Assembly (NCBI GenBank): GCA_905480065.1
Contig: CAJQOV010000207.1
Span: forward strand, 1 to 16,571
Reading direction: 5' to 3'
Length of the DNA: 16,571 nucleotides
Origin: an uncultured Gammaproteobacteria bacterium
GTDB lineage: Bacteria > Pseudomonadota > Gammaproteobacteria > UBA9214
The notes beneath the pieces were generated by a model, which was not told the DNA's origin, did no database searches, and was given only the letters and a program-made list of their open reading frames with translations. The translations under genes were made by a program, and so were the position numbers. This document shows, piece by piece, positions 1 through 9,036 of the stretch (within the stretch, counting starts at the first letter, position 1; each line of letters starts with the position of its first letter).

Positions 1-2230
1 CGGATTCCAGCAACTTCATGACGGCAGCAAGATCAGCGTCATTCTCGATGTATTGCTGTGGATGATAATGCGGACGAAGCTTGTCGACGTCCTCCGCCTT
101 GAGGCCGAACAGGAAGAAATTATCGGCGCCCACGGCATCGAGAATTTCAATGTTGGCACCATCATAGGTGCCAATCGTGATCGCACCGTTCATCATGAAC
201 TTCATGTTGCCGGTGCCGGACGCTTCCTTGCCTGCCGTGGAAATCTGCTCGGACAGGTCTGTCCCCGGGCAGATCACCTCCATGCGTGACACATTGTAAT
301 TCGGCAGGAAGGCGACCTTGAGCAGGTCACCCACGCCCGGATCTTCATTGACGATGACAGCAACATTGTTGACCAGCTTGATGATCAGCTTTGCCATGTG
401 ATAGCCGGGCGCAGCCTTGCCGCCAAACAGCACGCAGCGCGGGGTCCAGTTCCCGGTGTCACCCTTCTTGATCCTGATGTACAGATGGATAACGTGCAGG
501 ATATTCAGCAGCTGGCGCTTGTACTCGTGGATGCGTTTTACCTGTACGTCGAAGATGGCACTGGTGCTGAACTTTACCCCGCACTCGCTGAAAACCATGT
601 CTGCAAGGCGTTGCTTGTTTTCCTGCTTGATGTGGTTCCAGCGTTCCATGAACGCTGCATTGTTCTGGTGTACCTGGTGCGCCAGCTTGTCGATGTGGCT
701 CAGGTCGGCCACCCACTCCGGACCGATGGTCTCGATGAGCAGGTCGCGCAACAGGGGGTTGGCCTTGGCCAGCCAGCGCCTTGGAGTCACGCCGTTGGTC
801 TTGTTGTTGAACTTCTGCGGCCAGAGCTCGCAGAAATCCCGGAACAGCCCGGAACACAGCAGTTTTGAGTGCAGGGCGGCGACGCCGTTCACGGAGAAGC
901 TGCCGACAATCGCCAGGTAGGCCATGCGTACGCGCTTGCCACCATGTTCCTCGATCAGCGACATGCGCGCGAGCCGGTCATGATCACCCGGCCATTTCAT
1001 CGACACCTCGTAGAGGAATTTCTTGTTGATCTGGTAAATGATCTCCATCAGTCGTGGCAGCAGTGTTTCCAGCAACGACACCGGCCAGGTTTCGAGTGCT
1101 TCCGGCAACAGGGTATGGTTGGTGTATGCCATGGTCTTCGTGGTGATTGTCCAGGCCTCGTCCCATTCGAGCCGTTTTTCATCCACCAGGATGCGCATCA
1201 GTTCCGCAACCGCGATGGTGGGGTGCGTATCGTTCATCTGGAACACATTGTATTTTGCAAAATTTTCATAATTGTTGCTGTTGGTGCGTTCCCAGTTGCG
1301 GATCACGTCCTTGAGGCTGGCCGATACCAGGAAATACTGCTGCTTGAGGCGCAGTTCCTTGCCACTTTCGCTGGCATCGTTCGGATACAGCACCATGCTG
1401 ATGTGTTCCGCGTCGTTCTTGGCCTGGACGGCATCGGAATAGCTGCCCGCGTTGAAGTCTTCCAGGCTGAACGCCTGGGTGGCTGTAGACTTCCATAATC
1501 TCAGGGTGTTGACGGTGCCATTGCGGTAACCGGAGATGGGCATGTCGTGGGGTATGGCAACGATGTCATTGGAGTCCACCCAGCGCACGTGTTCCACGCC
1601 GTTCTGATCATGAAATGTCTCGGTGCGCCCGCCAAACTGGATGGTCTGTTCGAATTCCGGGCGTGCAATCTCCCACGGGTTGCCATCGCGCAGCCAGTGG
1701 TCGGGATCTTCAATCTGGTAGCCGTTGTCGATATGCTGGTTGAACATTCCGTATTCATAGCGAATACCGTAACCCAGCACCGGCAGATCCAGCGTCGCGC
1801 AACTGTCCATAAAACAGGCGGCGAGGCGGCCCAGACCGCCATTACCCAGTCCGGCGTCCGGTTCCTCGTTCATGACATCTTCCAGCTCCACGGAAAACTC
1901 CAGCAAGGCCTCGCGTGTGGCCTGTTCCAGGTCCAGGTTCAGCAGGTGATTGCCAAGCGCGCGGCCTATCAGGAATTCGAGCGAGATGTAGTATGCCTTG
2001 CGTGTTTCCGGCTGGTTATGGCGTTTCCAGGTGCTGTGCCATTGCGACATGATGCGGTCACGCAACGTCAATGACATCGCCTCGTAAAGATAAAATGGCA
2101 CGAAACCCATGAAGTGCCCGAGATGGTTCCTGAGGTAGCGATTGAAGCTGCCCGACAATGAATGGCTGTCGGCCGGCATGGGCACGATTTCTGTGGTGGT
2201 GTTATCTTCAATCCAGTCTTTGCTGTTCAT
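1..2230 (-). CDS. glgP: Glycogen/starch/alpha-glucan phosphorylase, 3' end outside window (partial)
   Basis: PLP-dependent phosphorolysis of alpha-1,4-glucan ends to glucose-1-phosphate, in the cytoplasm (GT35). I translated the minus strand from the ATG at 2228-2230 and found one open frame to the window edge: 743 residues, against about 800-830 for the family, so roughly the last 70-90 residues are missing. Visible family motifs are KAYYISLEFLIGRALGN near the N-terminus, the LGNGGLGRLAACFMDS block, NGVAALHS, NKTNGVTPRRWL, and the PLP-lysine signature EASGTGNMKFMMNG with the Schiff-base lysine at about K677. The ATG overlaps the glgA stop as ATGA, and a GAGGTG ribosome site lies just upstream within the end of glgA. 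It is the last gene seen of the operon; further genes could follow beyond position 1. No frameshift was found. Family assignment is very secure; choosing the name glgP over malP rests on the glycogen operon context. Confidence 0.96.
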   Translation of the reverse strand, partial: MNSKDWIEDNTTTEIVPMPADSHSLSGSFNRYLRNHLGHFMGFVPFYLYEAMSLTLRDRIMSQWHSTWKRHNQPETRKAYYISLEFLIGRALGNHLLNLDLEQATREALLEFSVELEDVMNEEPDAGLGNGGLGRLAACFMDSCATLDLPVLGYGIRYEYGMFNQHIDNGYQIEDPDHWLRDGNPWEIARPEFEQTIQFGGRTETFHDQNGVEHVRWVDSNDIVAIPHDMPISGYRNGTVNTLRLWKSTATQAFSLEDFNAGSYSDAVQAKNDAEHISMVLYPNDASESGKELRLKQQYFLVSASLKDVIRNWERTNSNNYENFAKYNVFQMNDTHPTIAVAELMRILVDEKRLEWDEAWTITTKTMAYTNHTLLPEALETWPVSLLETLLPRLMEIIYQINKKFLYEVSMKWPGDHDRLARMSLIEEHGGKRVRMAYLAIVGSFSVNGVAALHSKLLCSGLFRDFCELWPQKFNNKTNGVTPRRWLAKANPLLRDLLIETIGPEWVADLSHIDKLAHQVHQNNAAFMERWNHIKQENKQRLADMVFSECGVKFSTSAIFDVQVKRIHEYKRQLLNILHVIHLYIRIKKGDTGNWTPRCVLFGGKAAPGYHMAKLIIKLVNNVAVIVNEDPGVGDLLKVAFLPNYNVSRMEVICPGTDLSEQISTAGKEASGTGNMKFMMNGAITIGTYDGANIEILDAVGADNFFLFGLKAEDVDKLRPHYHPQQYIENDADLAAVMKLLES

Positions 2231-3687
2231 GCAGCCACCTCTGATCGGTACAGTTTCTGGTACTTTTTCGCGCTCGCTTCCCAGCCCAGCTCCATTTTCA
2301 TGCCGTTTCTGCACACCTGTTGCCACGCGCGCGGGTTGGTAAAATATTTGAGCGCCCTTCGGGTGCTGGCCAGCAATGCCGCGGCGTCGGCGCTGTGAAA
2401 GACAAACCCGTTTGCAGTGCTGTTTTTCAGCGTCGTGGCGGTGGTGTCTACCACGGTATCCGCAAGACCACCGGTATGATTCACTACCGGCGGGGTGCCA
2501 TAACGCAAGCTGTACATCTGGTTAAGGCCACACGGCTCGAAGCGCGACGGCATCAGGAACAGGTCGGATCCGGCCTCGATCATGTGTGCCAGTGGTTCTG
2601 AATAACCGATATGTACATGCAGCCGGTCCGGATATTTCCGCATCAGGCCGAGCAGTTCAGCAGCAAATACTTTTTCGCCGGAACCCAGGATTACCAGGCG
2701 CGCAGTGCTGCTTTCGAACAACCGCGGCAGCATGGCGGTAAGCAGGTCGATGCCCTTTTGCGGTACCAGGCGACCGACAAAACCCAGCAACGGTGCGTCG
2801 TTGTCAGGCAGGCCCGCCAGTTGCAGCAGGGCCGTCTTGTTGGCGCGCTTGCCCTTGATGAAGTTGTCTGTTGCGCTGTAATTCGCGGCAAGATGCGGAT
2901 CGGTTGCCGGGTTCCAGACATCCAGGTCGAAACCATTCAGGATGCCGGTGAGCTTGTTGCCCATGTGGCGCAACAGGCCGTCGTAGCGATAGCCGATTTC
3001 CGGCGTGCAGATTTCCTTTGCATAGGTCGGACTGACCGTGGTCACATGGTCGGAAAATACCATGCCTGCCTTGAGCATGGAGAAACCGCCGTAAAATTCC
3101 ATAAACTCCGGCGACCACCATATGGCCGGCAGCCGCAGCTGGTTGAACTCGTGCTGGGAAAAATACCCGTCATAAGACAGATTGTGAATGGTGAACACGG
3201 TTACCGGCGGGGCAGGGGACAGGCTGAGAAAGGCCGGCACCAGACCGGTCTGCCAGTCGTGGCAATGTACCACGTCGGGTATCCAGTTAGCGTCCGGCGG
3301 CTGCAATGCCAGCAAGGCCACTGCGCGGCTGAACACGGTGAAACGTTCTGCGTTATCCCGCCAGCTATGTCCTTCATCATGCATATACGGGTTGCCGGGC
3401 CGGTCAAACAGTGCTGGCACGTCGATCAGGTACAGATAGTCGCCGAGTTCGTCCAGCTGTACCTGCAGCAGCTGTACCCGATGCGTAACCCCGACGCCGG
3501 GTATGTCCCATGCGGTCAGCATCTCTGCCGGGCCTGTTCCTGCGAGAACCTCGCGGTACGCGGGCAGCACCAGTCGCACGCTTTCGCCGAGTTTGTTCAG
3601 CGCAATCGGCAGGCTGTGTGTGACGTCACCCAGTCCGCCGGTCTTGATGAACGGGTAAGCCTCGCTGGCGGCATACAGGATGTTCAT
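2227..3687 (-). CDS. glgA: Glycogen synthase (ADP-glucose alpha-1,4-glucosyltransferase, GT5)
   Basis: Transfers glucose from ADP-glucose to the non-reducing end of growing alpha-1,4-glucan. The 486 residues match the usual bacterial GlgA size (about 477). The N-terminal Rossmann domain starts at residue 2 and carries the ADP-glucose-binding motif KTGGLGDV (K15). Further blocks are HDWQTGLVP (143-151), ILNGFDLDVWNP (249-260) and GRLVPQKGIDLL (305-316). The GT-B C-terminal signature begins SRFEPCGLNQM (381-391), with E384 aligning with the catalytic-site glutamate of E. coli GlgA, and ends with NHTGGL. The start ATG (3685-3687) overlaps the glgB stop as ATGA and the stop overlaps the glgP start in the same way, so translation is probably coupled on both sides. 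No strong Shine-Dalgarno is visible, which fits coupling. All key residues are present and nothing looks broken. Confidence 0.97.
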   Translation of the reverse strand: MNILYAASEAYPFIKTGGLGDVTHSLPIALNKLGESVRLVLPAYREVLAGTGPAEMLTAWDIPGVGVTHRVQLLQVQLDELGDYLYLIDVPALFDRPGNPYMHDEGHSWRDNAERFTVFSRAVALLALQPPDANWIPDVVHCHDWQTGLVPAFLSLSPAPPVTVFTIHNLSYDGYFSQHEFNQLRLPAIWWSPEFMEFYGGFSMLKAGMVFSDHVTTVSPTYAKEICTPEIGYRYDGLLRHMGNKLTGILNGFDLDVWNPATDPHLAANYSATDNFIKGKRANKTALLQLAGLPDNDAPLLGFVGRLVPQKGIDLLTAMLPRLFESSTARLVILGSGEKVFAAELLGLMRKYPDRLHVHIGYSEPLAHMIEAGSDLFLMPSRFEPCGLNQMYSLRYGTPPVVNHTGGLADTVVDTTATTLKNSTANGFVFHSADAAALLASTRRALKYFTNPRAWQQVCRNGMKMELGWEASAKKYQKLYRSEVAA

Positions 3688-5852
3688 GTCGCTGCCAGCT
3701 GCAGGATCAGGCCTGCCAGCGGCGGCAGCGTCAGGCGCAGTGAAAATTCAAAGCCATGATGGGGCCTTGCCAGCGCCTCGACCCTGCCGGCATTGCCGAG
3801 ATTGGTGCCGCCGTACCATGCTGCATCGGTATTGATCAATTCCACGTAATCACCGGCACTGGGTACCCCGATCAGATAGTTCTCGCGTGGAACCGGTGTG
3901 AAGTTGAACGCGCAGATGACAAATTCGTGCAAGGACTTGCGCAGGAAGACGAGCACGGAATTTTCCGTGTCATCGCAGCTGATCCACTGGAAGCCCTCGG
4001 TGTTGAAATCGAACGCATACAGTGCCGGATTGGATCGGTACAGGTGATTCAGGTCCCGCACCAGGTTATGTAATCCGGCGTGCTTGTCCATGCCCGATAC
4101 AATCCAGTCCAGCGGCTTGCTTTCACTCCATTCATTCCACTGGCCGAATTCACCGCCCATGAACAGCAGTTTCTTGCCCGGATGGGCATATTGATAGGCA
4201 TACAGTGCGCGCAGGTTGGCAAATTTCTGCCAGACGTCCCCCGGCATCTTGTCGAGCATGCTGCGCTTCATGTGTACCACTTCGTCATGCGACAGCGGCA
4301 GCACAAAATTTTCGCTATAGGCGTAGAGCTGGCTGAAAGTCAGCTGGTTCTGGTGAAAGCGGCGGTACACCGGGTCGGACTGCATGTAACTCAGGGTGTC
4401 GTGCATCCAGCCCATGTTCCACTTCATCGAGAAACCCAGCCCGCCGGTGGCGGTCGGGCGTGACACCATCGGCCAGTCGGTGCTTTCTTCCGCCATGGTC
4501 AGCACGCCGGGGTGGTTGGCATGCACAATCTCGTTAAGATTGCGCAGAAAGTCCATGGCCTCCAGGTGTTCGCGTCCACCATACATGTTCGGCGACCACT
4601 GCCCGTGCTTGCGCGAGTAGTCGAGGTACAGCATGGAGGCCACGGCGTCGACCCGCAAGCCGTCGATATGAAATTCCTCGATCCAGTATACCGCGCTGGC
4701 AAGCAGGAAGTTGCGCACCTCGTTACGGTTGTAGTTGAAGATCAGCGTGCCCCACTCCTGGTGCTCACCCTTGCCAGGTTCGCCGTATTCATAGCAGGGC
4801 TCGCCGGTGAAACGGGCCAGTGCAAATTCATCGCGCGGAAAATGGGCCGGTACCCAGTCGAGCAATACGCCGATACCGTTCGCATGGCAGGCGTCGATAA
4901 AATAGCGTAAATCGTCCGCCGTTCCGTGGCGCGAGGTCGGTGAAAAATAGCCGCATACCTGGTAGCCCCAGGATTCGTCCAGTGGATGTTCGGTAATCGG
5001 GAGTAATTCGATGTGCGTATAACCCAGGTCGCGCACATATGGCACCAGCTGTTCGGCCAGCTCGATGTAACTGAGGAAACGCCCGTCTTCATGGCGGCGC
5101 CAGGAACCGGCATGCACTTCATAGATAGCCATCGGTTCATGCAGCCATTGCCATCCTGCACGCTTCTCCAGCCAGTCGTTGTCCTGCCACTGGTGTGCGC
5201 TCAGTGCTGGTATCAGGCTGGTGGTGTCGGGCCGCAGCCCGGTGGACTGGGCATAGGGATCGCTCTTTTGCAGGATTTCATCCTTGCTGGTGCGGATTTC
5301 ATATTTATAACGGTCTCCCGCATAAAGTCCGGGAATGAACAATTCCCAGACACCCGAGCTGCCGCGGTTGCGCATGGGATGACGCAGGCCATGCCAGCCG
5401 TTGAAATTACCGATCACGCTGACCCGTTTTACGTTGGGTGCCCAGAGCGCGAACAGGCAGCCGTCTATGCCATCGATGGTGGCTGGCCTGGCACCCAGTA
5501 CCCGGTAGACATGCAGATGCTTGCCGCCGGAGAACAGGTTCAGGTCAAATTCACTCAGCACCGGCGCAAAGCTGTAGGGCGATATGACGCTGTGACGTTC
5601 TGCGCTGCCTTTTTCCACCCAGTTGAGGCGGTAATGTAGCGGGAGTTGTGCGCGCTGTTCCGGGCTGATCACCAGTTCAAAGGTGTCGGTGCCTGCAACG
5701 CGCTGCATCGGACCGATTCCATCCAGTTCGAGGCTTTCCGCGCTGGGCATGAACGCGCGCACGACATGGCTGTTGCCGGCAGGATGGACTCCCAGCCATT
5801 CGAATGGATCGTGGTGGGTGCCTTGCTGGACTCTGGTTAATATTTCAGACAT
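3684..5852 (-). CDS. glgB: 1,4-alpha-glucan branching enzyme (GH13)
   Basis: Cuts alpha-1,4 chains and re-attaches them by alpha-1,6 bonds to make branch points. I chose the ATG at 5850-5852 (722 residues, starting MSEILTRV). An in-frame TTG at 5880-5882 would add 10 residues (732), but the family normally starts shortly before the conserved HHDPFEWLGVH block, and the ATG overlaps the malQ stop by only 8 bp. Neither start has a strong ribosome site. In ATG numbering: an N-terminal CBM48-type region, a second beta-sandwich around 130-190 (GCLFALWAPN, VSVIGNFNGW), then the GH13 barrel. Catalytic residues are nucleophile D402 (DGLRVDAV), acid/base E455 (TMAEESTDW) and D523 (LSHDEVVH); their spacing equals that of E. 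coli D405/E458/D526. The C-terminal beta domain ends near LILQLAAT. The stop overlaps the glgA start (ATGA). Length matches the roughly 728-residue E. coli enzyme. Confidence 0.97.
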   Translation of the reverse strand: MSEILTRVQQGTHHDPFEWLGVHPAGNSHVVRAFMPSAESLELDGIGPMQRVAGTDTFELVISPEQRAQLPLHYRLNWVEKGSAERHSVISPYSFAPVLSEFDLNLFSGGKHLHVYRVLGARPATIDGIDGCLFALWAPNVKRVSVIGNFNGWHGLRHPMRNRGSSGVWELFIPGLYAGDRYKYEIRTSKDEILQKSDPYAQSTGLRPDTTSLIPALSAHQWQDNDWLEKRAGWQWLHEPMAIYEVHAGSWRRHEDGRFLSYIELAEQLVPYVRDLGYTHIELLPITEHPLDESWGYQVCGYFSPTSRHGTADDLRYFIDACHANGIGVLLDWVPAHFPRDEFALARFTGEPCYEYGEPGKGEHQEWGTLIFNYNRNEVRNFLLASAVYWIEEFHIDGLRVDAVASMLYLDYSRKHGQWSPNMYGGREHLEAMDFLRNLNEIVHANHPGVLTMAEESTDWPMVSRPTATGGLGFSMKWNMGWMHDTLSYMQSDPVYRRFHQNQLTFSQLYAYSENFVLPLSHDEVVHMKRSMLDKMPGDVWQKFANLRALYAYQYAHPGKKLLFMGGEFGQWNEWSESKPLDWIVSGMDKHAGLHNLVRDLNHLYRSNPALYAFDFNTEGFQWISCDDTENSVLVFLRKSLHEFVICAFNFTPVPRENYLIGVPSAGDYVELINTDAAWYGGTNLGNAGRVEALARPHHGFEFSLRLTLPPLAGLILQLAAT

Positions 5853-7245
5853 GTGAGTGCGCCAGTCGGCCAGCCTGTTCAATTCGCTGCCGCATTGTGG
5901 TTATCATTTTACGATCAAGTTGTTGCCACTGAAATGACCATTGCCAGTTTCCGCTGCTGGTGCCCGGCGTGTTCATGCGGGCGGACGAACCCAGATGCAG
6001 GACATCCTGGAGTGGAATGATACACAGGCTGGCGCGGGTATTCATCGCGTTGTCGATCAGACGATCGACTACCAGGTCGGCAATGCCCGATTCCCCGGTG
6101 CCCGCGGCGCTTTGGGCTGCTATGCCCAGCACCTGCAGGACATGCTGCTGTGTTTCGGGCGCGAGACTCTCGAACCAGCCACGGGTGGTATCGTTGTCGT
6201 GCGTACCGGTATATACCACCCGGTCCGGCTCCACGTTCTGTGGTTTGTTCGGGTTGTCCTCGAAGGCATCGAAACCGAACTGCATGATCGACATGCCCGG
6301 CAGGTGGTACTTCTTGCGCAGTGCGGTCACTTCGGGGGTAATGATGCCGAGATCCTCGGCGACGATCGGCAGATGCCCGGCGCTGTCGCGTATCGCTGCC
6401 AGCAGTTCGTCGCCGGGCATCTTCTGCCAGTGGCCGTCTACGGCGGTATCGCATTCGGCATCGATGACCCAGGACGCTTCCAGTCCGCGGAAATGGTCAA
6501 TGCGCACGATGTCGAACATTTCGAGGTGGTAACTCATGCGCTTGAGCCACCAGTCAAAATGCCTGGCTTGCATGGCCTCCCAGTTGTAGTGGGGATTGCC
6601 CCAGCGCTGCCCGGTGTCCGAGAAATAATCGGGCGGTACACCGGCTACCACCCCGGGGATGCCATTTTCATCCAGCAGGAAATTCCCGGGGTTGGCCCAG
6701 ACATCGGCACTGTCGTGTGCGACGAACAATGGCATATCGCCGAACAGCAGAATACCCATGCTGTTTGCTGTTTGCTTGAGCTGTTGCCAGCGTTCATGCA
6801 ATTCGAACTGTTGCCACTGCAGTTGCAGGTACTGCGACGCATAATCCCGGCGCAGTCGGGCCAGTGCATCCGCCTGGCGATGCCTGAATTCGTCCGGCCA
6901 TCTGAACCAGGCATCCGCGTTGAACTTCCGCTGCAGCAGCTTGAATGTCGCGTAATCCTCGACCCAGTGATTGGTGCTACAGAAGCTGCGGAAGCTGTCC
7001 GCTGCGGGATCCGGCGTGGAGAAGTGACCCAGCAAGGCCGGGTTCATCGCAAATGCCGATATGCACTGGTACGGTGACATTCCCTGCCGTGGTTCGCCCA
7101 GAGGCAAGACCTGCCAGACGCTGAAGCCTGCCTGCGCGATCAGTTCCAGCCAGCGTTCCGCATCGCCATCGAGCAGCCTGGAGGGCAGCGAGGTCGGATG
7201 CAGCAGCACACCGGCGCGGCGTTCATAGAAGTCGCTGGCAGTCAT
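5845..7245 (-). CDS. malQ: 4-alpha-glucanotransferase (amylomaltase, GH77)
   Basis: Disproportionates malto-oligosaccharides by moving glucan segments between chains. The ATG at 7243-7245 gives 466 residues, starting MTASDFYERRAGVLLHPTSLPS, a typical GH77 opening. A TTG at 7291-7293 in the same frame would add 16 unrelated-looking residues and is less likely. Visible motifs: GVPPDYFSDTGQRWGNPHY (202-220), characteristic of amylomaltases; nucleophile D250 in VRIDHFRG; acid/base E297 in VAEDLG; D350 in YTGTHDND. At under 500 residues it is the short (plant D-enzyme/Thermus-like) form rather than the roughly 690-residue E. coli MalQ. It sits 60 bp after the GH57 stop, the only real gap in the operon, and its stop overlaps the start of glgB. 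In this operon it probably recycles short maltodextrins left by GlgP or the GH57 enzyme; that role is an inference. Confidence 0.95.
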   Translation of the reverse strand: MTASDFYERRAGVLLHPTSLPSRLLDGDAERWLELIAQAGFSVWQVLPLGEPRQGMSPYQCISAFAMNPALLGHFSTPDPAADSFRSFCSTNHWVEDYATFKLLQRKFNADAWFRWPDEFRHRQADALARLRRDYASQYLQLQWQQFELHERWQQLKQTANSMGILLFGDMPLFVAHDSADVWANPGNFLLDENGIPGVVAGVPPDYFSDTGQRWGNPHYNWEAMQARHFDWWLKRMSYHLEMFDIVRIDHFRGLEASWVIDAECDTAVDGHWQKMPGDELLAAIRDSAGHLPIVAEDLGIITPEVTALRKKYHLPGMSIMQFGFDAFEDNPNKPQNVEPDRVVYTGTHDNDTTRGWFESLAPETQQHVLQVLGIAAQSAAGTGESGIADLVVDRLIDNAMNTRASLCIIPLQDVLHLGSSARMNTPGTSSGNWQWSFQWQQLDRKMITTMRQRIEQAGRLAHSHV

Positions 7246-7305
7246 GGGCACGCATGATTCATGATGGCTCGTACCCCATGGCTGTTGCAGCAAAAGTTTT
7301 TCAGG

Positions 7306-9036
7306 CTACACATTTCTGCGCATGGTGCCGGCGTTTGCAGTCTCGGCATCGCCGCCACTGGAAACCGGGATGTCGAGCTCACCCGGAGCCGGCAGCCTGA
7401 GGATCCGGTACAGGTGCCTGAGCTGGGTACGAAACAGCTTGTCAAAATCACTCACGCTGGCAGCCGGGTTGGCATCGCCAAACCACCAGAACCAGTCCGA
7501 GCCCTCGGCGATGGCCAGCTGGCGGGTCGCCAGTGTAACGCTATCCTCATCCAGCGTCCCGGCTGCGATGACCTTGTCATAGGCGGTCTTGGCATGGACC
7601 AGCAAGTCCCAGGCGCGATTCTTGTCTGCTGTCCCGATCCAGGTCGAGAACGAGCCGTATACCCAGCTGCCGGGGCATAATTGCTCCAGTTCATGGGCGA
7701 TGGGCAGCTCCGACAGTTCGGAAAAACAGGCCGTACGCACATGGTGGTGATCGGACAGGCGCTTGTAGAGATGATCGAGGAAATAGTGCCCGTTGTGCGG
7801 GTAATATTCCCAGGCATTTTCACCGTCAAGAATAATGGTGACCACATGGCGTGATGCCCGGTCACCGAGAAAGTTGGCGATATTGACCAGGTTCTGCACC
7901 AGGTCATCGGCCGCCTCGACCGAATTGCGCTTGCCATACTCGAAGCCCACCAGGTCGGACAGGCCGTCATCCCGGAAGAATATCCTCGGCCGGTAATCCT
8001 TCAGGCGGTAGGGATGGAACAGGGCGCGCTTGCTGGTCGCATTATCGGCCCGGTTACGGGACAGGCGGATACTGTGGTCCCATACCGCCTCGCCGGAGGC
8101 CGTCCACTTGAAGCCGAATTCCTGTACCAGTGCGATGGCGTCTTCGGAGATGGCGCCCTCCGATAGCCAGATCCCTTCCGGGCGCAGGCCAAAGTAGCGC
8201 TCAAAACACTCAATGCCTTTCTGTATATGCCAGCGCGAGCGCACCCTGCCCCCGGGATATCCGCTGCTGTCAGGGACGGGCGCAGCGGGCTGCGCGCAGT
8301 TCATATTGGCAAAGTCATTGAGCAGCGGAATGATCGGGTGGCCGTACGGTGTCATGGACAATTCGATCTGGCCGCTTTCCGCGAGTTTCCGGTAGCGCGG
8401 GATCAGGCCGGCGATGCAATCGTGGATCAGGGTCAGCAGTTCGCGTCGATCCTGGTCATTAAACAATGCTTCCTTTTCGAGCAGACGCCGGGCGGTTGCC
8501 GTCTGTTTCAGCGTGTGCCCCAGCCAGGCCAGGTGATACCACATCAGTACATCGATGAAATACTGGGGGTCCAGGTATCTGAGGAAAGTCTTGTCGCGGG
8601 CAATTTTTTCCTGGCCGCTGAACATTTCCTTGAGTGGTTGCAGCAACTTGCGGAATCCCGGGTACGGGTCAATCATTTTTTCAGCATTCGCACGCTGGCA
8701 ATCGCGTAACAGCTGGCAACGGTCTTCCGCCTCGGCAGGAATCGCAGTCACACCGGCCAGCAGGTTCAGCATCGGTTCACGCATGCGCCTGCCCGACACC
8801 AGCCAGTGCTGCAGCTGTTGCGCATAATCATCCAGTTGCTCGAGCAGTACCGGGGCGAAATTGACCGTTACCTTCATGGCCGGGTGTGCTTCGAGATGCG
8901 CGGCCATGTCGGAATAATCCTTGATCGCGTGCAGGTACACCCACGGTAACTGGTAATCACCGTCAATACCCTGCTGGTACCACGGCTGGTGCATGTGCCA
9001 GCACAATGCGAAATTCACCCTTGCCTGTTCGCTCAT
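7306..9036 (-). CDS. Glycoside hydrolase family 57 protein (amylopullulanase/alpha-amylase type)
   Basis: A 576-residue cytoplasmic-looking enzyme (no signal peptide) of the GH57 (beta/alpha)7-barrel family acting on alpha-glucans. The conserved regions appear in order: HMHQP (14-18), GQIELSMTPYGHPI (223-236), GIWLSEGAIS (288-297) with E293 as likely nucleophile, ILDGENAWEYY (402-412) with D404 as likely acid/base, and AEGSDWFWWFGD (510-521). The second, fourth and fifth blocks resemble the archaeal amylopullulanase subgroup more than GH57 branching enzymes or 4-alpha-glucanotransferases, so debranching plus alpha-amylase activity is a reasonable guess. The exact specificity cannot be read from sequence. 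Its start overlaps the glgC stop as ATGA, and a GGAAG ribosome-site-like element lies about 10 bases upstream. It may stand in for GlgX, which is absent from the window. Confidence 0.88.
   Translation of the reverse strand: MSEQARVNFALCWHMHQPWYQQGIDGDYQLPWVYLHAIKDYSDMAAHLEAHPAMKVTVNFAPVLLEQLDDYAQQLQHWLVSGRRMREPMLNLLAGVTAIPAEAEDRCQLLRDCQRANAEKMIDPYPGFRKLLQPLKEMFSGQEKIARDKTFLRYLDPQYFIDVLMWYHLAWLGHTLKQTATARRLLEKEALFNDQDRRELLTLIHDCIAGLIPRYRKLAESGQIELSMTPYGHPIIPLLNDFANMNCAQPAAPVPDSSGYPGGRVRSRWHIQKGIECFERYFGLRPEGIWLSEGAISEDAIALVQEFGFKWTASGEAVWDHSIRLSRNRADNATSKRALFHPYRLKDYRPRIFFRDDGLSDLVGFEYGKRNSVEAADDLVQNLVNIANFLGDRASRHVVTIILDGENAWEYYPHNGHYFLDHLYKRLSDHHHVRTACFSELSELPIAHELEQLCPGSWVYGSFSTWIGTADKNRAWDLLVHAKTAYDKVIAAGTLDEDSVTLATRQLAIAEGSDWFWWFGDANPAASVSDFDKLFRTQLRHLYRILRLPAPGELDIPVSSGGDAETANAGTMRRNV

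Noticed and set aside
2611..3759. 382-codon plus-strand frame antisense to glgA
   Set aside because: Shadow of glgA: no domain, odd composition, and the opposite strand has every GlgA motif.
5941..7077. 378-codon plus-strand frame antisense to malQ
   Set aside because: Shadow of malQ in GC-rich coding DNA; no recognisable protein family.
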